Positions 27,596-35,957 of a DNA stretch of 64,000 nt are shown here, one piece after another. The first letter of the stretch is position 1. Every line of letters starts with the position of its first letter. The DNA is from Colwellia sp. GTDB taxonomy: Bacteria > Pseudomonadota > Gammaproteobacteria > Enterobacterales > Alteromonadaceae. Where the stretch lies: contig JABSOW010000017.1 in assembly GCA_013215465.1 (NCBI GenBank), positions 40,435 through 104,434 on the forward strand, written 5' to 3'. Both the position numbers and the translations under genes were made by a program. Under the pieces are notes generated by a model. That model saw nothing but the letters and a program-made list of their open reading frames with translations, was not told the origin of the DNA and did no database searches.

Positions 27596-28084
27596 TTAAT
27601 TAATGATGGTTGACGCGACGGGTAATAAATTGTTTTCAGCAAAAGACATTGTTGTTTTGCCTATGATCAAATGATCCAGTACACGAACATCAATTAGGCC
27701 TAAGGCATTGACTAATCGTTGGGTAATTGCTTTATCTGCTTGTGAAGGTTCAGATACGCCACTGGGGTGGTTGTGCGTTAATATCACTGCTGAAGCGTTA
27801 GCGGCCAGAACAGCTTTAACCACTTCTCGCGGATATACCGCAGCGGCATCTATGGTCCCATAAAAAAGCTCTTTATATTCAATCAACTCATGCTGATTGT
27901 TCAATAGCATGATTGCAAAAACTTCTCTCTCGTATCCGCCTAACTTGAACCTCAAGAAATCCTTAGTTGCTTGGCTATTAATGAACACGTCATCATGTAG
28001 GTATTTATCAGCAATGATATTAGCTGCGGTTTCAAGTATCTGCATGGCAGTCTGAGACCAGTTAGTGGTTGTTTTAGTATGCAA
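27596..28084 (-). CDS. RadC-like JAB-domain protein
   Basis: The 162-residue protein has the JAMM metal motif His104-x-His106...Asp117 in 'ILTHNHPSGVSEPSQADKAIT', with the upstream segment 'LGGYEREVFAIMLLNNQHELIEYKELFYGTIDAA'. It lacks the N-terminal helix-hairpin-helix region of full RadC (about 220 residues), as is usual for the short forms on mobile elements. Its biochemical role is unsettled; a metalloprotease-like fold is known. Confidence 0.9.
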   Translation of the reverse strand: MHTKTTTNWSQTAMQILETAANIIADKYLHDDVFINSQATKDFLRFKLGGYEREVFAIMLLNNQHELIEYKELFYGTIDAAAVYPREVVKAVLAANASAVILTHNHPSGVSEPSQADKAITQRLVNALGLIDVRVLDHLIIGKTTMSFAENNLLPVASTIIN

Positions 28085-28182
28085 AATAAGGCTCCTTAAG
28101 TTAGCTATGTTACTTATGCATACTGATGATATATATCTATAATATCTTGGAATAAGGCTCTTACTGTTTACTTCATCAGTAA

Positions 28183-28479
28183 ATTGGTCGAGGATTAAGA
28201 AAAAACAAAGAAAAGGAGTTTTTAACGGTTATTGATTTTATTGGTAATTATAAGAACAACTTTTTAGTACCAATTGCGCTTTACGGTGATACATCTTACA
28301 ACAAGGATACATTGAGGAAGCTAATGTCTAGTGGCAGCAGTTTATGGCCAGGCACCTCAACAATTAACTTTGATAGCATTGCTAAAGAGAGAATTTATGC
28401 TGCAATTGATTCGACTAACTTACAAACCAAGAAAGACTTACTAAGAGACTATAACTTACTTAAATATAAGTTAGGTTAA
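28183..28479 (+). pseudogene. Remnant of a DUF3427-type superfamily II helicase
   Basis: An open frame without a start codon begins inside helicase motif VI ('GRGLRKNKEKEFLTVIDFIGNY') and runs on as 'KNNFLVPIALYGDTSYNKDTLRKLM', 'STINFDSIAKERIYAAIDS' and 'LLRDYNLLKYKLG' before a stop. This matches the region after motif VI in bacterial helicases with DUF3427, common in defence islands. Everything upstream is deleted. Confidence 0.8.
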
Positions 28480-29307
28480 CCGTTATGCCCAAATCGTTTC
28501 TGCCTTGTGGTACATCCTAACATTAGGTGGCTTAAGTGCCATTATTTGGTTTGTTGGTCAAACAAGCAATGGTGCCTTGTCATTACCACTTAAAATACTG
28601 GGTAGTTAATGTGGCTGTCAACTAAGCCATTACTGCCGTTCATATGGTTTTAATGGCATGCCCGTTCTGTGCTCTGTAATTGAGTGTCATATCTAAGCAA
28701 AAAAATCTAATAAGTAAATTGTTCAATGTTTTCAATAACAACGCCGTTGTCATGCGGTGTCATGTTTTTTTCGATGAAAGTCTGTATAGTTTTTATTTTT
28801 AGATGGTGGCTTGCACGACTTTTGTGCGCACTATAGTAATATTTCAAAATTGTGTGTGTTTATCGAGGTCAACTGAACACCCGTTAGTTGACTTAAGCAT
28901 ATAGTCAGCTACTTGATAATCATTGGCATAGCAGACATTTCAAAAATTGGTTTTGAGACTAATATCATGATCAAAAAATCAAAATACAGTTATAGAATGA
29001 GAACAATAGCTATGACTGCTGAAAGCTCATTATGCTTGTGGCGGTTTCATCTCAGACCGCTAACTTTGCCATATTGAAGACATAAGGACTTGATTAAAAT
29101 CACCCAATCTAACGAACTTTTGATACGAATACGTTCATGAATTAGATTCAATGATTTGTCTGTTCTTTTAGAAAATAAAAGTAAGGGTTAAAACCTTGAT
29201 CTAATACATGTAAAAGCATAAAAACCCTACAATTATATACACATTTTACTTATGATTAATGTTTATAAGCACGCATAACTTAAGCGTAGACGATAAACTA
29301 GTAATCA
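28480..29307. other. Non-coding stretch before the McrBC-like genes
   Basis: No intact gene is visible. Bases 28500-28609 may encode the tail of a membrane protein ('LWYILTLGGLSAIIWFVGQ...'). Small hairpins occur, e.g. GCGGT...ACCGC at 29041-29060. An unannotated small RNA cannot be excluded. Confidence 0.5.
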
Positions 29308-29319
29308 ATGGAGAAATAC

Positions 29320-31848
29320 ATGGCTCAGGAAAGAATAATAATTTGTATATTAGATCACGCATATGGAAATGACAAAGACAATGGGAAAGCAAGAGCCTTA
29401 TTTGAACAAATAGACGATGAAATACATCCCATAAACACAAAAGAACCTTTTTGCGAATCCAGTCATGTATTTATCATGAGAGGTTACGACGACATTCAAG
29501 AAAAATATGGAGATGGACTTTTTTTATTAAAATGCACCGAAAGTCGAAATATTATTAAAGAAGGCGATTGCAAATATGTTAGTGCCTTTGAACACGCTTC
29601 ACCTATTCGCTCTAAATTTTCTGTAGCGGAAGTTTTTAAAGAAAAAGTACCAAGTTTATCTACCCCATACGTAATAACAGATAAAAGACCGTTGACACAA
29701 ATGATTTTATTGCGATATTTAGATGATTTAAAAGGGCCGTTCCTTGTATCTAAAGTTGAAGAGTCAAACAGTTCTACATTTAAAGTTTTCATTGAAACTC
29801 CTTCTACAGACTACACATCTGAAAATAAAGAGTCGTATATCCCAGCATTCCACTATTCTGAAATGAAAGCATCTATAGCATCAAATCTAGAAGTGAATTT
29901 CAAGTATGGAGTAAATAATATAGAGTTGTTTGGTGATGTAAAACGCCTGCTTAACATCACAAAACAAACAGTTGACTATATGAGTGACGATCAAGTCTTG
30001 TCGAAATACGGCCAGATAATGGTAAGTAACTCTCAGATACGAAATTTCACCAAAGGCATGATCCCTTTAATTAAAAATCAAGTATCCCAAACCAAAGAAT
30101 ATCGCGGAAATAAAGTTCGTTTTGAGCGGTTCTTTGAATTACTAACTATTCCAGGAGATGATGGTGAATGGGGTCGAATTAGACGTAGTTTAATGGAGGA
30201 ATTCATTAGCTCTGAAAGCGGTAAAAATATTGTCATTGGCTTTATAGACAATAATAAAGAGGGTTATTTTCGTGATGAAAAAATCAAATTCAAAGAAGAA
30301 CTGAATAACCAAAGTGCTGAGTTGCGTTCTGATATTAGTACGCTAGAACTTAGCAAGTTATCTATTGAAAGCGAAATTCGCCAGAAGAGAAAAGAGTCTC
30401 AAAACCTTGATTCAGATGACTACAAAGCTCAAGTAGCCGAAAAAGCCACTAGCCTTATAAATAAAGACATCGAAAAGAAAAGAAATGAGCTCGATGACCT
30501 CTCTGAAACTTTCGATGCAATTCAGAAAAAATACAGTCATTTTTCGTCGATAGAAGATGCTGAACAAGAAAAAGTAATTCTTGATGGAAATAAGGTAATA
30601 CTAGGAAGAGAGATAAAGGCGTTAATAACACAAAAAGACAAGTTAAAGGAACAGGTTAAGCAGGATACTGAGTACTATGTTGAAAAGCTGCTTTCAGTTA
30701 AGAGTGAGGTTGATGTATTAACCGGCTCTAACGCACCAAAGGATGTTGAGGCAACTAACTACAGCGTACCGGCGGGTCTGGATGTAAGTAAATGGGGTGA
30801 AAATGCCCAAGTGGAATACATCAACCAAATATCTGAAACTCTCGGTGACATCGGAAGGAAGATTGATTTCAACCAATTAGCTAATGTCGTTGTTACCATT
30901 GCGCAAAGCCAATTCACATTGTTTAGTGGATACCCAGGTACCGGTAAAACATCATTGGCTAAATTACTAGGCCAGTCCATGGGGCTTGGGAAACGTATTC
31001 TAAATATACCAGTTGCACGAGGCTGGACATCATCGCGAGATGTGCTTGGTTTCTACAATGCGCTATCTCAATCATTTGTTCCTTCTGCCACAGGTTTGTA
31101 TCATCTACTAGAACAGATGCAAGATGAAGAACTTGAAAAAAAATCAGCGCCGGCAATCGTACTTCTTGATGAATTCAATTTATCTCAACCAGAGCATTAT
31201 TTCAGTCCATTTTTAGAAATGGCTGACGTTGAATCTACTCGAACTATTTTTACAGGCGATCCAAGCAAACCAGAATTGTCAGTACCTAACCACTTGAGGT
31301 TTTTAGGAACGGTTAATCACGACGATTCTGTACAAATACTCACACCAAGAATGTTGGATAGAGCATCAATAATACACTTTGACGACATTGTTCATGATGG
31401 CTCTGTTGTTGGCAACTTGAATGCAATAGATAATATCAATACATCGTCAATAATATCCGGACCGCAATTCAACGAGTTGTTCGCAGCTACAAGGTATACA
31501 TTACCTGATGATATCCAAAATATTATCGATAATATAATTAATATTCTGCATGACGATGATCCAAAATTAGGTAATCAAGTCATCGTTTCTTACCGTAAGA
31601 GAAAAGCGATTAATGCATATCATAATGTCGCTTCAACATTGCTTATTGAGCGTAACCTCTATGCCTTAGATTATGCTGTTTGCCAACACGTAGTTCCTCT
31701 TTTAAGCGGGTATGGTGAACAGTTTGGTCAAAGGCTAAGTAAATTACTCGAAACAATGCCTGACGAAATGGAAATGTCTCGTAACCGCATTGCAAGAATA
31801 ATCATTAAGGGCGAATTAAACCTATTTAGTTATGGAGCTTTTGCATGA
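29320..31848 (+). CDS. McrB-like AAA+ ATPase with coiled coil
   Basis: The 842-residue protein has an unrecognised N-terminal region (1-320), a long coiled coil (about 325-460, rich in E, K, S and L), and a C-terminal AAA+ motor. Walker A is 'GYPGTGKTS' (537-545), Walker B 'LLDEF' (615-619) and an McrB-like sensor block 'GTVNHDDS' (663-670). McrB-type motors drive translocation for a partner nuclease that cuts modified nucleic acid. The ATG at 29320 is chosen because GGAG stands six bases before it; the earlier ATG at 29308 overlaps that box. The stop overlaps the next ATG (ATGA). Coiled-coil McrB variants are also known from CoCoNuT-type systems. Confidence 0.85.
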   Translation: MAQERIIICILDHAYGNDKDNGKARALFEQIDDEIHPINTKEPFCESSHVFIMRGYDDIQEKYGDGLFLLKCTESRNIIKEGDCKYVSAFEHASPIRSKFSVAEVFKEKVPSLSTPYVITDKRPLTQMILLRYLDDLKGPFLVSKVEESNSSTFKVFIETPSTDYTSENKESYIPAFHYSEMKASIASNLEVNFKYGVNNIELFGDVKRLLNITKQTVDYMSDDQVLSKYGQIMVSNSQIRNFTKGMIPLIKNQVSQTKEYRGNKVRFERFFELLTIPGDDGEWGRIRRSLMEEFISSESGKNIVIGFIDNNKEGYFRDEKIKFKEELNNQSAELRSDISTLELSKLSIESEIRQKRKESQNLDSDDYKAQVAEKATSLINKDIEKKRNELDDLSETFDAIQKKYSHFSSIEDAEQEKVILDGNKVILGREIKALITQKDKLKEQVKQDTEYYVEKLLSVKSEVDVLTGSNAPKDVEATNYSVPAGLDVSKWGENAQVEYINQISETLGDIGRKIDFNQLANVVVTIAQSQFTLFSGYPGTGKTSLAKLLGQSMGLGKRILNIPVARGWTSSRDVLGFYNALSQSFVPSATGLYHLLEQMQDEELEKKSAPAIVLLDEFNLSQPEHYFSPFLEMADVESTRTIFTGDPSKPELSVPNHLRFLGTVNHDDSVQILTPRMLDRASIIHFDDIVHDGSVVGNLNAIDNINTSSIISGPQFNELFAATRYTLPDDIQNIIDNIINILHDDDPKLGNQVIVSYRKRKAINAYHNVASTLLIERNLYALDYAVCQHVVPLLSGYGEQFGQRLSKLLETMPDEMEMSRNRIARIIIKGELNLFSYGAFA

Positions 31849-33677
31849 TTAAATGGAGTTTTCATGTAAGTAGGCAAAACTTGTCTACCACATATACTCC
31901 AAAAGAGGGGCAGATACTTCAGCTTAATGAAACAGATGTTATTGAGATTGAAGTATCTATACCTCTTGAAGCAAAGGAGTACGGCGAACCATACTTGCTT
32001 ATCGGTGACGTGCCTGTAGGAATGATAAATAAGTCTATCACTGATACACAATTGGTATTCGTTTCTGTAAATGATCCTAAAATTCATAGAAATCAACATT
32101 TTTATAATTACTTTGGCGAAAGTGAAATATCCCTTTGTTTTAGAGATAACGCGGATATCTATTATCGAATAACGGTAGATATAAAAGCAAGAAAAGCGAA
32201 TGCTGAGCTGGCATCATCAATGCTGAAATATATCGCAGACAATATGAATGACATGCTGATGCTTTGCTTTTCAAAATCTTTTGTAGGTGGTGACTTTCAT
32301 GATGACCAAAAAAACACAATGCAGAAAGTGTCGTTGTTACAGAAAATAATGGATTACATGATTAAAAATAGAGGGATATTTATTAGAGATCATAAGTTTG
32401 ACTGGAAACAAAATGTTGAAATCACAGAAAATGGTTCACCCACAGGCCCAGATAGTGTGATTTGGATGTTGCATAATTTGGATATAATTGAGCCATCAGA
32501 TAAGCAAAGCGCAAACCTTAAAATTAAAAATCGATTATATAAAACAAATATATCACCTCGGGAATATATCTCTGAAAATCCTGATGTTTATGAAAACCGA
32601 GTGGTTTATAGTTTTTTAAACGCAGCAAAAGTTTTCTTAACCGGTTTAATAAAGAAAAGCTCTGAGAACCTTATTGAAGGTCAAGGCAATTATCTTGTAA
32701 CAGATGATAGTGAGAGATATGTTTCTTTTGAACATGCGTTAAAGAATTATCGTCGAAGTATCATTAGTCATCATCTTTCCGAATTAAGACAGTTAAATAA
32801 ATCGATTGATAGTTTTATTCACCTGTATAAAAATACGTTAGGAATAAAGCTAATTAATGGCTTACCTCCTAGGATGACGCCATATGTATTATCGAGACCA
32901 AGGTACAGAAATCTCTTTGAACAAGTGCATAAGTGGTACTTGGCAGGCACTCCTAACCTAGTTGAAGATCAACTACTTATGGGATTAAGAAATCTATCAT
33001 CTATTTATGAATTAGTAAGTTTGTATATGCTCCACTCTACTATTCAAGAGGAATTTGATATCACATTAAAAGATAAAGCGTATCGTCACTATGATGACTC
33101 GCTTCCTTTTAAGGGGGAGATTCAAGATAGACCAGATGATCTTCCTTATAATTACTTTTATTATGAGGCTGGCGCATTATCAGTGGAGTTGTTTTTTGAA
33201 CCTAGAGTTTATATCTATAGAAATGGCATTGCTCAGGTTGGAGATTTAATCAACGTAAGTAATAAACGTGACACTAGGTATGGCAAGCATCATTATCTAC
33301 CCGACTTTATTGTTAGGTTTGATCATGACGATTGGGCAGAACCCCTAGTTAATATTTTAGATTCTAAATATACGGATCATAAAAATATTTTAAAGTATGC
33401 TCTCCCTGATACGGAAAATAAATACCTTCACGAAATTTTCCAAGTAAAAGAAGGCGGTAAACTTAAGGCGTCGCCAATCAAGAGTTTATTGCTTTTGTAT
33501 GCGCACGGTTCAAGTAGTGTGGCGTCTAAATTAAATAAACTCCATAGGGTAGATGGTGATATGCCGGTATACCCACAAGGAGCGGGTTTGAAATTGACCC
33601 CTGACGATAATCTCCATTTAGGTAACTGGATGAAGAAAATATACGACGATCATAGCGATGATGATAATGTAAGTTGA
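31845..33677 (+). CDS. McrC-like DUF2357 / PD-(D/E)xK nuclease
   Basis: The 610-residue partner of the upstream ATPase. The N-terminal part (1-200) resembles the DUF2357 beta-rich domain. The C-terminal third holds a nuclease core: 'YYEAGALSVELFFEPRVYIY' (about 440-460), 'LPDFIVRF' with Asp487, and 'DSKYTDHKN' with Asp506 and Lys508, followed by 'HEIFQVKEGG'. This fits PD-(D/E)xK enzymes that act with McrB-like motors in type IV-like restriction. Start and stop are coupled to the ATPase gene. A terminator follows at 33685. Confidence 0.82.
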   Translation: MIKWSFHVSRQNLSTTYTPKEGQILQLNETDVIEIEVSIPLEAKEYGEPYLLIGDVPVGMINKSITDTQLVFVSVNDPKIHRNQHFYNYFGESEISLCFRDNADIYYRITVDIKARKANAELASSMLKYIADNMNDMLMLCFSKSFVGGDFHDDQKNTMQKVSLLQKIMDYMIKNRGIFIRDHKFDWKQNVEITENGSPTGPDSVIWMLHNLDIIEPSDKQSANLKIKNRLYKTNISPREYISENPDVYENRVVYSFLNAAKVFLTGLIKKSSENLIEGQGNYLVTDDSERYVSFEHALKNYRRSIISHHLSELRQLNKSIDSFIHLYKNTLGIKLINGLPPRMTPYVLSRPRYRNLFEQVHKWYLAGTPNLVEDQLLMGLRNLSSIYELVSLYMLHSTIQEEFDITLKDKAYRHYDDSLPFKGEIQDRPDDLPYNYFYYEAGALSVELFFEPRVYIYRNGIAQVGDLINVSNKRDTRYGKHHYLPDFIVRFDHDDWAEPLVNILDSKYTDHKNILKYALPDTENKYLHEIFQVKEGGKLKASPIKSLLLLYAHGSSSVASKLNKLHRVDGDMPVYPQGAGLKLTPDDNLHLGNWMKKIYDDHSDDDNVS

Positions 33678-33684
33678 TTAAATT

Positions 33685-33708
33685 AACCGGTGTATACCGG
33701 ATTTTTAT
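33685..33708 (+). terminator. Intrinsic terminator of the McrBC-like pair
   Basis: CCGGT-GTAT-ACCGG stem-loop followed by ATTTTTATT, eight bases after the nuclease stop. Confidence 0.8.
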
Positions 33709-33760
33709 TGCTCTATATTGAAAGACAACATCGACAAAGATTTTGTTGAACTGGAGATTT

Positions 33761-33783
33761 AGGGGGAAACCCCTATTTTTTTA
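33761..33783 (+). terminator. Second terminator-like hairpin
   Basis: AGGGG-GAAA-CCCCT with a GNRA-type loop, followed by ATTTTTTTA. It lies 53 bases after the first terminator. The interval also contains a small ACAAAGATTTTGT fold. Confidence 0.65.
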
Positions 33784-34327
33784 TGTGCTCATTATAGAAA
33801 ATATCAAAATCATCGGTACCATTAAAATTGTTTTTAAAAGTAAAGTCTGCATAATCTTTGTTTTTATCTATATGTCTATCGATATCGTATTCATCATAAA
33901 TTTGCTTGCTTGGGCAAATGTGTAATATTTTAAATAAGTTCTCTTTGCACCACTTAAATTCCTCGTTAGACCTGATGTCCGTAATGATTATATTACTGTT
34001 TTTTAATATTGATTTTTTTTGATATTGAGAAATCTCACAATCTAACATCCTAATAAATATCAAGTTTTCTGTTTTTCGCAAATCATTTAATCTTAACCAA
34101 ATATCCCTTGGCGAGTGAGAAATCATTTCTCCGGCACTGGTTCTGACATTAAGCTTTTCTTCTTTCTTAATCGGAGGGTAATCAAGGTCCAGCCATGGAT
34201 ATATCGTATGAGCTAGTTTTTTTAGTTGGTCGCTAAATGAAAACCTGGTAAAGCTGTAGTTATCTATAAGATGCGTTGCTAGGTAGTCTTTTCCTGAACC
34301 AGATTTTCCAGTGAATGCAAGTTTCAT
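33773..34327 (-). CDS. Deoxynucleoside monophosphate kinase-like P-loop protein
   Basis: The 184-residue P-loop enzyme has Walker A 'GKSGSGKD' (7-14), 'SPRDIWLRL' (72-80) and 'ITDIRSNEEF' (115-124), the pattern of phage deoxynucleotide monophosphate kinases such as those that phosphorylate hydroxymethylated dNMPs. Expected reaction: ATP-dependent phosphorylation of a canonical or modified dNMP. AAAGGA ribosome site six bases before the ATG. It is divergent from the modification operon across a shared 200-base control region, so I count it as part of that system. It could also accept ordinary dNMPs. Confidence 0.75.
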   Translation of the reverse strand: MKLAFTGKSGSGKDYLATHLIDNYSFTRFSFSDQLKKLAHTIYPWLDLDYPPIKKEEKLNVRTSAGEMISHSPRDIWLRLNDLRKTENLIFIRMLDCEISQYQKKSILKNSNIIITDIRSNEEFKWCKENLFKILHICPSKQIYDEYDIDRHIDKNKDYADFTFKNNFNGTDDFDIFYNEHIKK

Positions 34328-34471
34328 TATATTCCTTTATTTACAGTTATGTTATTTGGGCTTCAATTAAGGCACATGACATTAACTGAAACAACAGTTA
34401 AGTTAAAAGGTATGCTTTGGTGCGCGCTGCATAAACCCCCTATTGTTGCTGAATTTATACTCAAAAATCTA

Positions 34472-34510
34472 TTGACAACCATATTACGTGTGGTAAGATT
34501 TTCTTACCAC
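34472..34510 (+). promoter_or_regulatory. Promoter with overlapping palindromic operator
   Basis: A perfect -35 box TTGACA (34472-34477) is followed after 16 bases by TAAGAT (34494-34499). The perfect palindrome GTGGTAAGA-TTT-TCTTACCAC (34490-34510) covers the -10 box and ends 17 bases before the first gene. Repressor binding here would block the promoter; the XRE protein of the operon is the natural candidate. Confidence 0.8.
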
Positions 34511-34527
34511 TGGTAATGGAGAGTGAT

Positions 34528-34803
34528 ATGACGCAGTTAGAAATAGAGTTTGAGCTAATCAAGTGCTTACGAGAGAATATAGAAGAGTGCGAAGAGGAAG
34601 TGCCTGAATTAGATGGGAGCACTTCTGTTTTTAACGGTATTGCTGGATTTGACAGCTTAAGGGCTTTAGAAGTTCTTGTGTCGCTAGAAGATGCTATTGG
34701 TTGTGAATTACCCCCGGAAAAGGTATTTACAAAAGAGCCTACTGGTACTGATACTATTGCAGACTTAGCCTGCGCCATTAAGAAGATTGTAAATAATGAA
34801 TAA
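34528..34803 (+). CDS. Acyl-carrier-protein-like protein
   Basis: A 91-residue acidic helical protein with the carrier motif 'GFDSLRALEVLVSLEDAIGCELP' type core; Ser43 in 'FDSL' would carry 4'-phosphopantetheine. The sequence is otherwise unlike the fatty-acid AcpP. A carrier protein as the first gene of a nucleotide-modification operon is unusual and suggests that an acyl or aminoacyl group is loaded for a later transfer. The ATG at 34528 is preferred (GGAGAG just upstream); 34516 is an alternative. Its end overlaps the regulator gene by eight bases. Confidence 0.75.
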   Translation: MTQLEIEFELIKCLRENIEECEEEVPELDGSTSVFNGIAGFDSLRALEVLVSLEDAIGCELPPEKVFTKEPTGTDTIADLACAIKKIVNNE

Positions 34804-35128
34804 CTATAAGCTATTTCTTGGGGGGCGACTACGTACAGCAAGGGAGTTGGCTGGCTTATCTCAAGGGCAAACTGCAAAATTACTCAATATGCATCGTCCG
34901 ACCATTAGTGAGATTGAGGCAGGAAGAAGAAACGTTAAAGCCGAGGAACTCTCAATATTCGCAAAGTTATATGGCGTTCAGGTTGACTGGTTGACAGATG
35001 AGAAATATGAAGAGAAAAATGTAAATAAAGAAATTCTAGCTGCCGCCCGAGAGTTGAGCTCTATGAAGGAGGAGGATTTAGAAATATTAATCAGCACCAT
35101 CAGGATGATAAAGAGCAAAGGAAGCTAA
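34796..35128 (+). CDS. XRE family repressor of the modification operon
   Basis: The 110-residue protein has a classical helix-turn-helix (about 10-65: 'LRTARELAGLSQGQTAKLLNMHRPTISEIEAGRRNVKAEELSIFAKLYGV') and a short C-terminal helical tail (about 75-110). It is followed directly by an ImmA/IrrE-type protease gene, the pairing known from ICEBs1 ImmR/ImmA and the Deinococcus DdrO/IrrE pair, where the protease cleaves the repressor. It probably binds the palindrome at 34490-34510. Confidence 0.9.
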   Translation: MNNYKLFLGGRLRTARELAGLSQGQTAKLLNMHRPTISEIEAGRRNVKAEELSIFAKLYGVQVDWLTDEKYEEKNVNKEILAAARELSSMKEEDLEILISTIRMIKSKGS

Positions 35129-35129
35129 A

Positions 35130-35957
35130 TTGAATAAAATAAGAGCAAATCAAATAGTTTCCTTAGCATTAAAGACTAGAAAAACGTACTTGAATGCAAA
35201 AGCAAACTCCCCAATATGCCCGTTCAATTTAGCGGAAAGCATGGGGATGGATGTAAGGTTTATAAAAATATCGTCATTTGAAGGTATGTACCTGGCGGAT
35301 AACAACGTTATTTTAATTTCATCACAAAGACCTGAGGGGAGGAAGCGCTTTACCTGTGCTCACGAGCTTGGCCATCATGTCCTGAAGCACGGGACTGTTA
35401 TAGATGAAATGCTTGCTTCGGGTTCAGATAAGGAAATAGAAAAAGAAGCTGACTTTTTCGCCTCTATGTTATTGATGCCCTCTTCATTAATAAGGGTTTT
35501 AGGCAAGAAGCTCAATCTTGATTTTTCCAACCCGAGCCCAGAAAAAATTTACGTAATGTCAAAGTACATAGGGGTCTCATTTGAGGCTTTGCTCACGCAA
35601 CTTATTTATAATTTAGGTCTAATTAAAAACTATAACTATCAGCGATTAAAAAAAATCAAAGTGTCGGATATTAAGCGAAGTTTATATGGTGAATATGAAA
35701 AGGCAAAGGATGTTTTTGTGGTGGGTGATTGGTGGCAAGAAAAAGCAGTTGATGCCGTTGAAGGAGATAGTATTTTAGTTAGTACGCAATGCGAGGTCGA
35801 AGGGGGGAGTATATCCCTGCTTGATGATGGAACCATTAAATGTATATCTCCAGGAATAAGTAAAATTTACACTGCTGATTGGGCGTGCTTCGTACGTGTT
35901 AGTCGAGCAGGGTATTCAGGTATGTACCAATATATGCACATAGAGGATGAAGAATGA
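35130..35957 (+). CDS. ImmA/IrrE family metalloprotease
   Basis: The 275-residue protein has the zinc motif His78-Glu79-x-x-His82 ('CAHELGHH') with a third ligand in 'EKEADFFASMLLMP' (Glu106). The C-terminal 80 residues form an added domain with tryptophan-rich 'VGDWWQEKAVDAVEGDSILV' and no recognised family. The start is TTG at 35130, with AAAGGAAG upstream. By family precedent it would inactivate the XRE repressor after a stress or invasion signal, turning on the operon. Its stop overlaps the next ATG (ATGA). Confidence 0.88.
   Translation: MNKIRANQIVSLALKTRKTYLNAKANSPICPFNLAESMGMDVRFIKISSFEGMYLADNNVILISSQRPEGRKRFTCAHELGHHVLKHGTVIDEMLASGSDKEIEKEADFFASMLLMPSSLIRVLGKKLNLDFSNPSPEKIYVMSKYIGVSFEALLTQLIYNLGLIKNYNYQRLKKIKVSDIKRSLYGEYEKAKDVFVVGDWWQEKAVDAVEGDSILVSTQCEVEGGSISLLDDGTIKCISPGISKIYTADWACFVRVSRAGYSGMYQYMHIEDEE

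Noticed and set aside
28500..28609. Membrane protein fragment before the McrBC-like genes
   Set aside because: One hydrophobic stretch with a stop codon is not enough to call a gene or name a family.
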